Shown in pieces: positions 1 to 7,684 of a DNA stretch of 64,000 nucleotides. How positions within the stretch are numbered: position 1 is the stretch's first letter; each line of letters begins with the position of its first letter. The position numbers and the translations under genes were made by a program. The DNA lies in contig JASJCQ010000019.1 in the NCBI GenBank assembly GCA_030065915.1, positions 1 to 64,000 on the forward strand, in the 5' to 3' direction. The stretch comes from Woeseiaceae bacterium (lineage in GTDB: Bacteria; Pseudomonadota; Gammaproteobacteria; Steroidobacterales; Woeseiaceae). Below the pieces are notes generated by a model. It was not told the origin of the DNA, searched no databases, and worked only from the letters and a program-made list of their open reading frames with translations.

Positions 1-2315
1 TCGTGGTCACCGCGGCGTATCGAGAGCAGGGACTGAGTGATGTCCCGGTTTCGGTTTCTGCCGTCACCGGCGATGCGCTGATTGAGACGACTGTGCAGAA
101 GGCCGAGGACCTGCAGTTCCTCGTGCCCAACTTCAACGTCACGGAAACCGGCATCTCGACGAACGTGTTCATTCGCGGCATCGGCTCCGGCATCAACCAG
201 GCGTTCGAGCAGTCGGTCGGCACCTATATTGATGGCGTGTCATTCGGTCGCGCGCAGATGTTCCGCTCGCCGTTCCTCGACCTTGAGCGCGTCGAGGTGC
301 TGCGTGGACCCCAGTCGATCCTGTTCGGCAAGAACTCGGTCGCCGGCGCGTTGAATATCACGACGGCGAAACCGACTGACGAGATCGAGGGCCGCGTGTT
401 TGTCGCACAGGAATTCGAAGACGACGAGATCATCGGCGAGGGTGTAATCTCCGGGCCGTTTACGGACCGCCTGCGAGGTCGCCTGGCCGTTCGTTACCGT
501 GACGCGCAAGGCTATGTCGAGAACACGACGCTGAATGTCGATGAGCCGAACCGGGAAGACACGACGGTGCGTGGCACGCTGGAATTCGACGTGTCCGACG
601 ACCTGACGGCTACATTGAAGATCGAAGACAGCGAGTTCAAGGTATTCGGCCGCCAGATCGAGATCATCAATGAGCAGCCTGCTCCGGCAGGACCGTTCAC
701 CGGTCTGCAGTACAACCAGATCCTGCAGTTGGGCTTCGGTGCAGATCCCAGTGTCGGCAACGTGACCCAGGACTACGTGCGTTCTTCGAACGGTGACTTC
801 AGCCTCAATGAGTCAACCAACGCCGTGCTGACCCTTGATTGGACGCTCGGCGAGCACACGCTGCAGTCGATCACGGCGTTCACTGACTTCGAGTACGACG
901 AGCTCTGCGACTGCGACTTCACCGGGGCGAATGTCTTCAAGGCAGCGCTGCAGGAAACCTACGAGCAGTTCAGCCAGGAAATCCGGCTGTCTTCGCCGCT
1001 GCGCGACGACTTCGACTATATCGTCGGTCTGTACTACCAGACCAGCGATCATAAGTTCAATGACCAGATCCTGGTCCCGGCGAACTCGATCCTGGTGCCC
1101 GCAATTAATGCACAGTCACCCGGATCAGGTTCTCTCGTTGCGAACACGCAGGCCGCTCGCGTTGCCTCTGTCGACAACGACATCATCTCCGCGTTCGCGC
1201 AGGTGAACTGGCACATTAGCGAGGACTTCACGCTGCAGATCGGCGGTCGCATCACCGACGATCAGCGTGACGGCAGCCGTACCCTGGCCATCGAGTCCAT
1301 CGGTGGCGCGGCGCTGCCGGCAGCGCAGGTGCCGGCGCCGTTGGTGTACGCGAGTGTGTTCGGCATCACGTCAACAAACCTGGCAGCCCTCGGCCCGACG
1401 GGCGCGGGCCTGATTGCCTTGCTTGGCGAGCTGCCGGTATCGGGTGACCGTTCGACGACGAAGTTTTCGCCGGAGATCAAAGGCATCTGGGACGTGACGG
1501 ACGACGCGATGGTCTACCTGAGCTGGGCCGAGGGCTTCAAGAGCGGCAGCTACGACTTCCGCGCAAACAACCGGTCCTTCTACAGCAGTATGGCCGAGTC
1601 ATTCGAGTTCGACGACGAAGAGGCTTCCAACATCGAGCTTGGAGCGAAGCTCGTGCTCGCTGACGGCATCGCCGAACTGAACATGGCGTATTTCTACACC
1701 GACTACTCCGAGCTGCAGATCTCGATCTTCGATGGCGTTCTCGGATTCAACGTCGGCAACGCCGCCGAGGCGTCGATCAACGGCTTCGAGATTGACGGTC
1801 GTATTGCGGCCAGCGAGTACCTGACAATCAGCGGTGGTTTCGCGTTTACGGATTTCAACTTCGACGACTTCCAGAATGGCCAGTGCTACTTCGGACAGGC
1901 GCCCGACGTCGACCTCGACAACGACGGTACGCCAGAGCTCTGCGACTACACCGGCAACTCAAACCAGATGTTGTCGGATTTCCAGGGCAACCTGACGTTC
2001 GATTTCGGTTACCCGCTGAGCAACACCCTGGATCTCGGCGTCCGTCTCGACGTGTTCCACACGAGCGAATACGACGCCAGCGCGACTTACGATCCGGCGC
2101 TCGTACAGGATTCCTACACGAAGATGGACCTGCGTGTGGCGCTGCGTACCGATACCTGGGAAGTGGCCGTGCTCGGCAAGAACCTGACAGATGAACAGGT
2201 ACTGTTCTTCGGCGGCGACACGCCGCTCGCAGGCAGCACCTTCGGCACCAAGTCGAATTACTCGTTCTTCGGCCAGGGCCGGACGGTTACGCTGCAAGCC
2301 GCGTATAACTTCTGA
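1..2315 (+). CDS. TonB-dependent receptor, 5'-truncated by the window edge
   Basis: An outer-membrane, TonB-energised uptake receptor. The reading frame is open at the left edge and begins with VVTAAYREQG, the usual end of a TonB-box/plug entry (EEVVVTA-R-REQ), so the signal peptide and TonB box lie upstream of the window. A plug domain follows (VPVSVSAVTGDAL, then FIRGIG and VEVLRGPQS near residues 90-105). The rest is a long beta-barrel with alternating aromatic strands, ending in QAAYNF with the C-terminal Phe typical of outer-membrane barrels. The GKNLTDEQ stretch near the end is typical of receptors in large paralogous TonB families of marine and Xanthomonad-like gammaproteobacteria. The substrate cannot be read from the sequence. 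A strong intrinsic terminator follows 27 bases after the stop. Confidence 0.93.
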   Translation, partial: VVTAAYREQGLSDVPVSVSAVTGDALIETTVQKAEDLQFLVPNFNVTETGISTNVFIRGIGSGINQAFEQSVGTYIDGVSFGRAQMFRSPFLDLERVEVLRGPQSILFGKNSVAGALNITTAKPTDEIEGRVFVAQEFEDDEIIGEGVISGPFTDRLRGRLAVRYRDAQGYVENTTLNVDEPNREDTTVRGTLEFDVSDDLTATLKIEDSEFKVFGRQIEIINEQPAPAGPFTGLQYNQILQLGFGADPSVGNVTQDYVRSSNGDFSLNESTNAVLTLDWTLGEHTLQSITAFTDFEYDELCDCDFTGANVFKAALQETYEQFSQEIRLSSPLRDDFDYIVGLYYQTSDHKFNDQILVPANSILVPAINAQSPGSGSLVANTQAARVASVDNDIISAFAQVNWHISEDFTLQIGGRITDDQRDGSRTLAIESIGGAALPAAQVPAPLVYASVFGITSTNLAALGPTGAGLIALLGELPVSGDRSTTKFSPEIKGIWDVTDDAMVYLSWAEGFKSGSYDFRANNRSFYSSMAESFEFDDEEASNIELGAKLVLADGIAELNMAYFYTDYSELQISIFDGVLGFNVGNAAEASINGFEIDGRIAASEYLTISGGFAFTDFNFDDFQNGQCYFGQAPDVDLDNDGTPELCDYTGNSNQMLSDFQGNLTFDFGYPLSNTLDLGVRLDVFHTSEYDASATYDPALVQDSYTKMDLRVALRTDTWEVAVLGKNLTDEQVLFFGGDTPLAGSTFGTKSNYSFFGQGRTVTLQAAYNF

Positions 2316-2341
2316 TTCGTCAGGGTTTCGCGTTTGACAGA

Positions 2342-2370
2342 GGCCGGCGTTTTCGGGCGCCGGCCTTTTT
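2342..2370 (+). terminator. Rho-independent terminator after the TonB receptor
   Basis: A perfect 8-bp GC stem (GGCCGGCG at 2342-2349, CGCCGGCC at 2358-2365) encloses an 8-base loop and is followed at once by five T residues. It sits 27 bases after the receptor stop and is the clearest intrinsic terminator in the window. Confidence 0.9.
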
Positions 2371-2504
2371 CTTGGGGCGAAACTGTGCGCCAGGGCAGGA
2401 CGGAATGTCGACTGGTTAACACTTTCGGCACTCGAATCGCTCAGATTATGGAAAATATTCTCACTACCTGCTGATACTGACTCCTGACCACGGAGGAATG
2501 TGTC

Positions 2505-2729
2505 ATGCAAACTGCCGATGTTGATTACCGTCTCGTTAGCGCGATCAGTGATCTCGTGCTTTGCAGCCGGTGCTTCCGGTCGGGAAAAGTGACGCCGGTA
2601 CCGCAGCTTTTCTCGCAGCGACACACAATCAAGAATCTCTGTCCATCCTGTACCGAAGCGTCGCTTCCGAAGCGCGGCGAACAGTCAGACACTCGTCGCC
2701 GCCTGATCGCCCGATACCTGCAACGATAA
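2505..2729 (+). CDS. Small CxxC...CxxC protein, possible zinc ribbon
   Basis: A 74-residue basic protein of unknown function. The ATG is preceded by a strong Shine-Dalgarno (GGAGGA at 2492-2497, spacing 7), which is the main reason to believe the gene is real. The translation carries two CxxC pairs (C20-S-R-C23 and C46-P-S-C49), a spacing compatible with a small zinc ribbon that binds one metal. The C-terminal third is rich in Arg ([13 protein letters not shown]), which could contact nucleic acid. It stands alone between the upstream terminator and thymidine kinase, 88 bases before the tdk start. No family was recognised, and the zinc assignment is inference from cysteine spacing. Confidence 0.6.
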   Translation: MQTADVDYRLVSAISDLVLCSRCFRSGKVTPVPQLFSQRHTIKNLCPSCTEASLPKRGEQSDTRRRLIARYLQR

Positions 2730-2817
2730 GTCTCAACCGGGGTGCATCTTCCCCAGCCGGATGACACAATCCGGACTCCCGAAAAACCAGGTGCGCGCAC
2801 CGGAGTCCGATTGTTCC

Positions 2818-3396
2818 ATGGCCAAGCTCTACTTTTACTACTCGTCGATGAACGCGGGTAAGTCGACGTCTCTGCTTCAATCAAGCTACAACTACAAGGA
2901 AAGAGGCATGGACACGCTGGTCCTGGCTCCGGAGCTGGACGATCGCTACGGCGTCGGCCGTGTCACGTCACGGATCGGTCTCGAGGCGGACGCAACGACA
3001 TTCCGGCCAGACGACGATTTGCTCGAGATCGTTAAACAACGCAAGGAACAGCAGCCACTGCATTGCGTACTCATCGACGAGGCACAATTTTTGACGAAGG
3101 GCCAGGTCTTCCAGCTGGGCGACGTGGCCGACAAGCTCAACATCCCCGTTCTGGCGTATGGGCTGCGCACGGATTTCAAGGGAGAGCCGTTTGAGGGCAG
3201 CAAATACCTGCTGGCCTGGTCGGACAACCTCAAAGAGCTGAAGGCGATCTGCCATTGCGGCGCGAAGGCGACCATGGTCATTCGCACCGATGAGCACGGC
3301 ACGCCTATTCGCGAAGGCTCGCAGATCCAGATTGGGGGCAATGAACGCTACGTCTCGATGTGCCGGAAGCACTTCAAGGAGAACCTGTACGACTGA
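2818..3396 (+). CDS. tdk: Thymidine kinase (type II)
   Basis: Phosphorylates thymidine (and deoxyuridine) with ATP for nucleotide salvage in the cytoplasm. At 192 residues it matches the usual length of type II bacterial enzymes. Visible motifs are the P-loop (SMNAGKST, residues 10-17), the DEAQ Walker B/catalytic segment (87-90, with the catalytic Glu at 88), the YGLRTDF lasso-adjacent segment (114-120), and a structural zinc site formed by C145, C147 and C182 with a nearby His. The frame is open upstream to 2761, but family alignment places the start at the ATG 2818 (MAKLYFYY). It converges with the FHA-ATPase gene, leaving only 25 bases between the stops. Confidence 0.95.
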   Translation: MAKLYFYYSSMNAGKSTSLLQSSYNYKERGMDTLVLAPELDDRYGVGRVTSRIGLEADATTFRPDDDLLEIVKQRKEQQPLHCVLIDEAQFLTKGQVFQLGDVADKLNIPVLAYGLRTDFKGEPFEGSKYLLAWSDNLKELKAICHCGAKATMVIRTDEHGTPIREGSQIQIGGNERYVSMCRKHFKENLYD

Positions 3397-3421
3397 CGGC
3401 GACGGCCGGGGCCTGTTAGCA

Positions 3422-4705
3422 CTAGGGTACGTAGGTGGGCAGGTTCTCGCTGTTTGCCGCGGGCAGCATCTCGGTGTTTTCCTGCGCGAGCAGGGAGCGC
3501 ATGTCTTCGAGTGACTTCATGATTGCCGTGTCCGCGAAGTCCACGCCTTCGACGACGCCGCGTGTCGTCGCATCCGGGTCGACGAACTTGATGCGGTGAT
3601 TGCCGACGCTGAGAACGTCGCCGTCAATGAGCACGTGATTGGACACTCGCCTCGAGTTGACGTAAGTCCCATTCGTCGAGTTCAGGTCCATCATGAACGT
3701 CGTCTTGCCGTGCCTGACCAGCAACAGGTGGTGACGGCTGACGAACTTGCTGTTGATCGAGATATCGTTGTGATCGGACCGGCCAATCAGTATGCGACTC
3801 CGGTCGAAGTCGATCTCGCTCAGCATCTGGCCCTGGCAAGAGATGATCAGCTTCGGCAGCCGTGGCTGTTCGCCGTCCTCCGTCGAAGAGTCCTGTGCTT
3901 TGTCGTCCCAGGTACCGGCAGGCAGGGACGGCCGCTCCACCGATGTGACGGACACCGGCAGCGACTCGCTCTTGGCAAGGGCGAGCAGGGCGACCCTGTC
4001 GAGAATGCCTGGCCAGCCGCCAGACGACTGCCAGAGCTCGGTACAAATCGCGCTCGGAAATACTTGTTCGGGGTCCTGGGATCCGGCGGCGCGCAGCTTC
4101 GAATGAATGTAGGTCCGAGCATCCTCGGAGGACATGGGCCGGATATGAACGTTCTTGCTGATTCGTTTGGCGATGCATTCCATCGCCGGCGCCTCGATCA
4201 TTGATCGCAGGGATTGGCTGCTCAGCAAGACCATCTTCAGCGCGTTGTTCTGGCGCACGTTGAGTTCAGCAAGCTCGCACAGCGCTCGCAGCGCGCTGGG
4301 GTTCAGATCATGCGCGTTTTCCAACAACAGCACGGGCGGCTTGTGAGACGCCGTCTGCTGCAGGCAAAAGACCTTGACCATTGCCAGGAGTTCGCTCGTT
4401 GAGTTGCTGTCGATTTCGTAGCCGTACTGCCTGAGCATCGAACTCAGCAGGCCCGTCGTGTTGAGCCCGCGACCGTCGATGACGGCAACGGCGCACTCAC
4501 CTGAAAGCGAGTCTGCAAAATCCCGGGTTATGGTCGTCTTGCCTGAGAGCGGCGGGCCCTGGAGCAGGACCAGGCCGTGCCGACAGTCGAGCATGTCGGT
4601 CAGCGCATCGTACGCAGCGATATAGGATGCGTACCTGATGGTTACCAGCGGGCGTCCGTGAGTCCGGAAAGGTTGCTCAGACAGGCCAGCCGCAGCAAGG
4701 TCCAT
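3422..4705 (-). CDS. ExeA-like AAA ATPase fused to a C-terminal FHA domain
   Basis: A 427-residue cytoplasmic two-domain protein. Residues about 20-240 form an ExeA/GspA-type P-loop ATPase: Walker A GPPLSGKTT (50-58), Walker B PVLLLENAH (124-132) and a sensor-like segment VLLSS (159-163). Residues about 287-375 form a forkhead-associated domain with the classical motifs GRS (308-310), SRHH (323-326) and NSTNGT (342-347), so it should bind phosphothreonine peptides. Known ExeA proteins carry a periplasmic peptidoglycan-binding domain after the ATPase; here no membrane segment or such domain is seen, and the FHA domain takes that place. No kinase or phosphatase partner is adjacent. The ATG at 4705 has no convincing Shine-Dalgarno. 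A signalling-controlled ATPase is a reasonable reading, but its partner is unknown. Confidence 0.85.
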   Translation of the reverse strand: MDLAAAGLSEQPFRTHGRPLVTIRYASYIAAYDALTDMLDCRHGLVLLQGPPLSGKTTITRDFADSLSGECAVAVIDGRGLNTTGLLSSMLRQYGYEIDSNSTSELLAMVKVFCLQQTASHKPPVLLLENAHDLNPSALRALCELAELNVRQNNALKMVLLSSQSLRSMIEAPAMECIAKRISKNVHIRPMSSEDARTYIHSKLRAAGSQDPEQVFPSAICTELWQSSGGWPGILDRVALLALAKSESLPVSVTSVERPSLPAGTWDDKAQDSSTEDGEQPRLPKLIISCQGQMLSEIDFDRSRILIGRSDHNDISINSKFVSRHHLLLVRHGKTTFMMDLNSTNGTYVNSRRVSNHVLIDGDVLSVGNHRIKFVDPDATTRGVVEGVDFADTAIMKSLEDMRSLLAQENTEMLPAANSENLPTYVP

Positions 4706-4962
4706 AAAGGTGAACTCGTTAGTCGATATAAGATCGTTTTAGTAGTTATTGTTTACCGGCTAGAATATCCCCGCAGCCGGACCTGACAATATAGTTATCT
4801 TGGCCCCGGCTTGTAAACTACCGCACGCTCTTACAGTACAAAACAAGGATTCGGAACACTGTTGTAATAAAAAGCTTAATAAACCATTTATAAGTTATTG
4901 TTTATTATAATTTTAAGTGCGAGAATCGTTGCCTCCAATCGATATCCAGACTCCCTAAGCCC
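4706..4962. promoter_or_regulatory. AT-rich divergent promoter region between the FHA-ATPase and ccmA
   Basis: This 257-base gap is strikingly AT-rich from about 4730 to 4920 compared with the GC-rich coding DNA on both sides. It includes a consensus TATAAT at 4906-4911, 51 bases before the ccmA start, and several further TATA/TTATT runs, but no good -35 hexamer at the right distance. It must serve both the leftward FHA-ATPase gene and the rightward ccm operon. The AT-richness would suit binding by a nucleoid protein such as H-NS or IHF; that is inference. Confidence 0.5.
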
Positions 4963-5577
4963 TTGAATCACAAGCTAGTAGCCGAAGACTTGACCCTGTT
5001 CCGGGGAGAGCGTTGTCTCTTCTCGGGAATCGGCTTTGCGCTGGGTGTGGGTGGGGTGCTCGCGCTAAAGGGTGCCAACGGTAGCGGAAAGACCAGTCTG
5101 CTCAGGGCCCTGGCCGGCCTGATCGACCTCGAAGAGGGCACGATCAGCTGGGACGGACGGCCGGTTCTCGACGATCCACAGCAGTTTCGTTCGCAGTTTG
5201 CGTGGTACGGTCATCGGACCGGTTTCAAGCATGACCTGACGCCGCTCGAAAACCTGAGATTCGATGCGATGCTCAGGCCTCAGAGAGACTCGAGCCCGAG
5301 GGATGTGTTGCGTTCCGTAGGCCTGGAAAAGCAGATGGAACTCCCGATGCGGCTGTTGTCAGCGGGTCAGCAGCGCCGTGCGGCGCTCGCAAGGATGTTG
5401 ATCGCGGATGTGCCGCTGTGGCTGATGGACGAGCCGTTCACCAACCTGGACATAGCGGGTCGTGAGTTTGTCGAGACAACACTTGGCACGCACCTGGCGC
5501 GAGGTGGCATGGCGATTATCGCGACCCACATGGCCCTGAGTCTGGATGCAAACCTCGACGAGCTGGTGATCCAGTGA
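4963..5577 (+). CDS. ccmA: Cytochrome c maturation ATP-binding protein CcmA
   Basis: ATPase subunit of the CcmABCD complex that releases haem-loaded CcmE for cytochrome c assembly at the inner membrane. It has 204 residues, the normal length. Motifs are Walker A GANGSGKT (37-44), the ABC signature LSAGQQ (132-137) and Walker B LWLMDEP (152-158), plus the CcmA-typical WYGHRTGFKHDLTPLENL stretch around 81-98. The best start is the TTG at 4963, since no in-frame ATG/GTG precedes the conserved N-terminus; no clear Shine-Dalgarno is visible, so initiation may be weak. First gene of the ccm operon; its TGA overlaps the GTG of ccmB by four bases. Confidence 0.95.
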   Translation: MNHKLVAEDLTLFRGERCLFSGIGFALGVGGVLALKGANGSGKTSLLRALAGLIDLEEGTISWDGRPVLDDPQQFRSQFAWYGHRTGFKHDLTPLENLRFDAMLRPQRDSSPRDVLRSVGLEKQMELPMRLLSAGQQRRAALARMLIADVPLWLMDEPFTNLDIAGREFVETTLGTHLARGGMAIIATHMALSLDANLDELVIQ

Positions 5578-6272
5578 ACGAATCGGGACAGTCTATGCCG
5601 GGCATGATCGCTGCATTCGTTGCGACGACTCAGCGCGAGCTGCTGCTGTCACTTCGCCGGCCTGGCGACATGCTGAATCCGCTGGTGTTCTTCCTGATGG
5701 TCAGCACGCTGTTCCCGCTGGCGGTGGGGCCTGACAATGAGACGCTCAAGGAGATTGGCCCCGGCGTCACCTGGGTGGCAGCGCTGTTGGCGATGCTCTT
5801 GTCTCTGAACAGCCTGTTCATGAGCGACTACGAGGACGGCAGCCTGGAGCAGCTGCTGCTCAGCGCACAGCCCCTGCCGGTCCTGGGGCTCGGCAAGACA
5901 CTTGCGCACTGGCTCGTCACGGGTTTGCCGCTCGTGATCGTGGCGCCGATTGTGGCAGTCACGTACCGGCTGCCCAATGAGGTCATCTTCGTCATGATGC
6001 TGACGCTGTTGCTGGGTACGATCAGCCTGAGCCTGTTGGGAGCGATCGGAGCAGCGCTGACGGTCGGTATTCATCGGGGCACCGCTCTGTTGAGTCTTCT
6101 TGTCTTGCCCCTGTCTATGCCTCTGCTAATCTTCGGTGCGCGGACGGTAGCCCTGGCAGCGAACAACGAGGTTTACTCGGCCGGCATCTATTTTCTGGCA
6201 GCCTACGCCGTGGGTGCTCTGACCTTGGCACCCTTCGCGACGGCAGCCGCTCTTCGAATCAGCAACGAGTAG
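5574..6272 (+). CDS. ccmB: Haem exporter membrane subunit CcmB
   Basis: Integral inner-membrane subunit that pairs with CcmA in the CcmABCD complex. The 232-residue sequence starts with a cytoplasmic segment containing the typical TQRELLLSLRRPGDMLNPLV region, followed by about six hydrophobic helices. FMSDYEDGSLEQLLLSAQPL in the first cytoplasmic loop is a family hallmark. The GTG start at 5574 overlaps the ccmA stop (GTGA), implying translational coupling. ccmC follows after 16 bases. Confidence 0.95.
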   Translation: MNESGQSMPGMIAAFVATTQRELLLSLRRPGDMLNPLVFFLMVSTLFPLAVGPDNETLKEIGPGVTWVAALLAMLLSLNSLFMSDYEDGSLEQLLLSAQPLPVLGLGKTLAHWLVTGLPLVIVAPIVAVTYRLPNEVIFVMMLTLLLGTISLSLLGAIGAALTVGIHRGTALLSLLVLPLSMPLLIFGARTVALAANNEVYSAGIYFLAAYAVGALTLAPFATAAALRISNE

Positions 6273-6288
6273 AGTTCGACCAAGACTT

Positions 6289-7050
6289 ATGTGGAACACA
6301 ATCTGGACGTTTTTTCACAAGCTGGCATCTCCGCCGCATTTCTACCGCATCTCGGCGATCCTGTTGCCGTGGCTCGCGGTGCCGGGTTATCTGCTGGTGG
6401 CGTGGGGAACCTACAACGGCCTGTTCACAGCGCCCGAGGATTACCAGCAAAAAGACGCGTTTCGCATCATCTACGTTCACGTACCGTCCGCATATCTTTC
6501 GATGATGGCCTACATGGTCATGGCGATTTCGGCGGGCATCGGGCTGATCTGGCGCATGAAGCTGGCCCACGCAGTGGCGGCAGCCGCAGCGCCCATCGGC
6601 GCAGCCTTTACGTTTCTCGCTCTGGCGACCGGCTCGATCTGGGGGCGGCCGATGTGGGGAACCTGGTGGGAGTGGGGCGATCCAAGGCTAACGTCAGAAT
6701 TGATCCTGCTGTTCCTCTACTTCGGCTACATGGCGCTCAGATCCTCGATTGGCGACACGGCAAAAGCAGACAAGGCCAGCGCGGTACTGGCGCTGGTCGG
6801 GGCCATTAACGTGCCGATCATCCACTACTCGGTAGAGTGGTGGACGTCGCTGCACCAGGGACAAACACTGCTGGCGGAAGGCGGTCCGGCGATCGATACG
6901 GCTATGCTGTGGCCGCTGCTCGCGAATATCTTCGGCTTTTCGCTGATTTTCGGCAGTATGCTCTTGCGGCGCCTCCGCACCGAGGTATTGTTTCGGGAGC
7001 GGCGTAAGCGCTGGGTCAAGGAGCTTGCGCTCGGGGGGCAGCAGTCATGA
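6289..7050 (+). CDS. ccmC: Haem-handling membrane protein CcmC
   Basis: Inner-membrane protein that presents haem to CcmE. The 253-residue sequence has about six membrane helices. It has the periplasmic tryptophan-rich WWD motif (WGTWWEWGD, 123-131) between two conserved histidines, H64 in VHVP and H179 in IIHYSVEWW, which are the haem ligands in this family. The stop overlaps the ccmD start in ATGA. Confidence 0.96.
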   Translation: MWNTIWTFFHKLASPPHFYRISAILLPWLAVPGYLLVAWGTYNGLFTAPEDYQQKDAFRIIYVHVPSAYLSMMAYMVMAISAGIGLIWRMKLAHAVAAAAAPIGAAFTFLALATGSIWGRPMWGTWWEWGDPRLTSELILLFLYFGYMALRSSIGDTAKADKASAVLALVGAINVPIIHYSVEWWTSLHQGQTLLAEGGPAIDTAMLWPLLANIFGFSLIFGSMLLRRLRTEVLFRERRKRWVKELALGGQQS

Positions 7051-7211
7051 TGGAGATGTTCAACATGGGGGACTATGGTCCCTATGTGTGGTCATGTTTC
7101 GGTTTGACCGCGTTCGTTGTCGGGATAATCGAATGGCGGGCGCGGCAGCGGCATAAGATAATGGCACGAGAAATTGAGGTTCGTCTGAGAGCCATGGAAG
7201 GACGAGAATGA
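7047..7211 (+). CDS. ccmD: Small membrane protein CcmD
   Basis: A 54-residue protein that stabilises the CcmABC-CcmE complex. It starts at the ATG overlapping the ccmC stop and ends in ATGA overlapping the ccmE start, so both boundaries are fixed by the operon layout. The N-terminus FNMGDYGPYVWSCFG, one hydrophobic helix (residues about 14-29) and the basic tail EWRARQRHKIM match the family pattern (short N-terminus, G-Y-YVW, one helix, positive tail). ATG codons at positions 1, 2, 4 and 7 leave the exact start slightly open. Confidence 0.9.
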   Translation: MMEMFNMGDYGPYVWSCFGLTAFVVGIIEWRARQRHKIMAREIEVRLRAMEGRE

Positions 7212-7684
7212 AACCGAGACAACAGAGAATGCTGGCCGTTGGGCTGGCAGCGGCTGGTCTGGCCATCGCGACGGCCCTGACGTTGAGGGCCTTTCAGGAC
7301 AACATGATGTTCTTCGTCACGGTGACCGACGTTATCGCTGGTGAATACCCGGCGGACAAGAATTTCCGCATAGGCGGCCTCGTCGTCGACGGCAGCATCG
7401 AACGCGTTGAAGAGTCGTTGGAGGTCAGTTTTCGTGTCACGGACATGCGCTGCGAGATGCCGGTGAGTTACACAGGGGTGCTCCCGGACCTGTTCCGCGA
7501 GGGCCAGGGCGTGGTAGCGCATGGCAAGATCGACGACGCATCCGGCATATTCGTTGCGAATAAGATCCTCGCCAAGCACGACGAGAATTACATGGCTCCG
7601 GAAGTCGCCGAGTCCCTGGCAGCCCACGTCGACGAAAAGATGGAGCAGGCGGCCAGTGGGTCCGAAGAGTGTAATTACTCGTGA
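7208..7684 (+). CDS. ccmE: Periplasmic haem chaperone CcmE
   Basis: Membrane-anchored OB-fold protein that binds haem covalently and carries it to CcmF. It has 158 residues with an N-terminal anchor helix (about 8-28). The haem-attachment signature HDENY is present, with the ligand histidine at H124 and the tyrosine at Y128, in the context KILAKHDENYMAP. It follows ccmD with a 4-base overlap and is followed by ccmF with a GTGA overlap. Confidence 0.97.
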   Translation: MKPRQQRMLAVGLAAAGLAIATALTLRAFQDNMMFFVTVTDVIAGEYPADKNFRIGGLVVDGSIERVEESLEVSFRVTDMRCEMPVSYTGVLPDLFREGQGVVAHGKIDDASGIFVANKILAKHDENYMAPEVAESLAAHVDEKMEQAASGSEECNYS

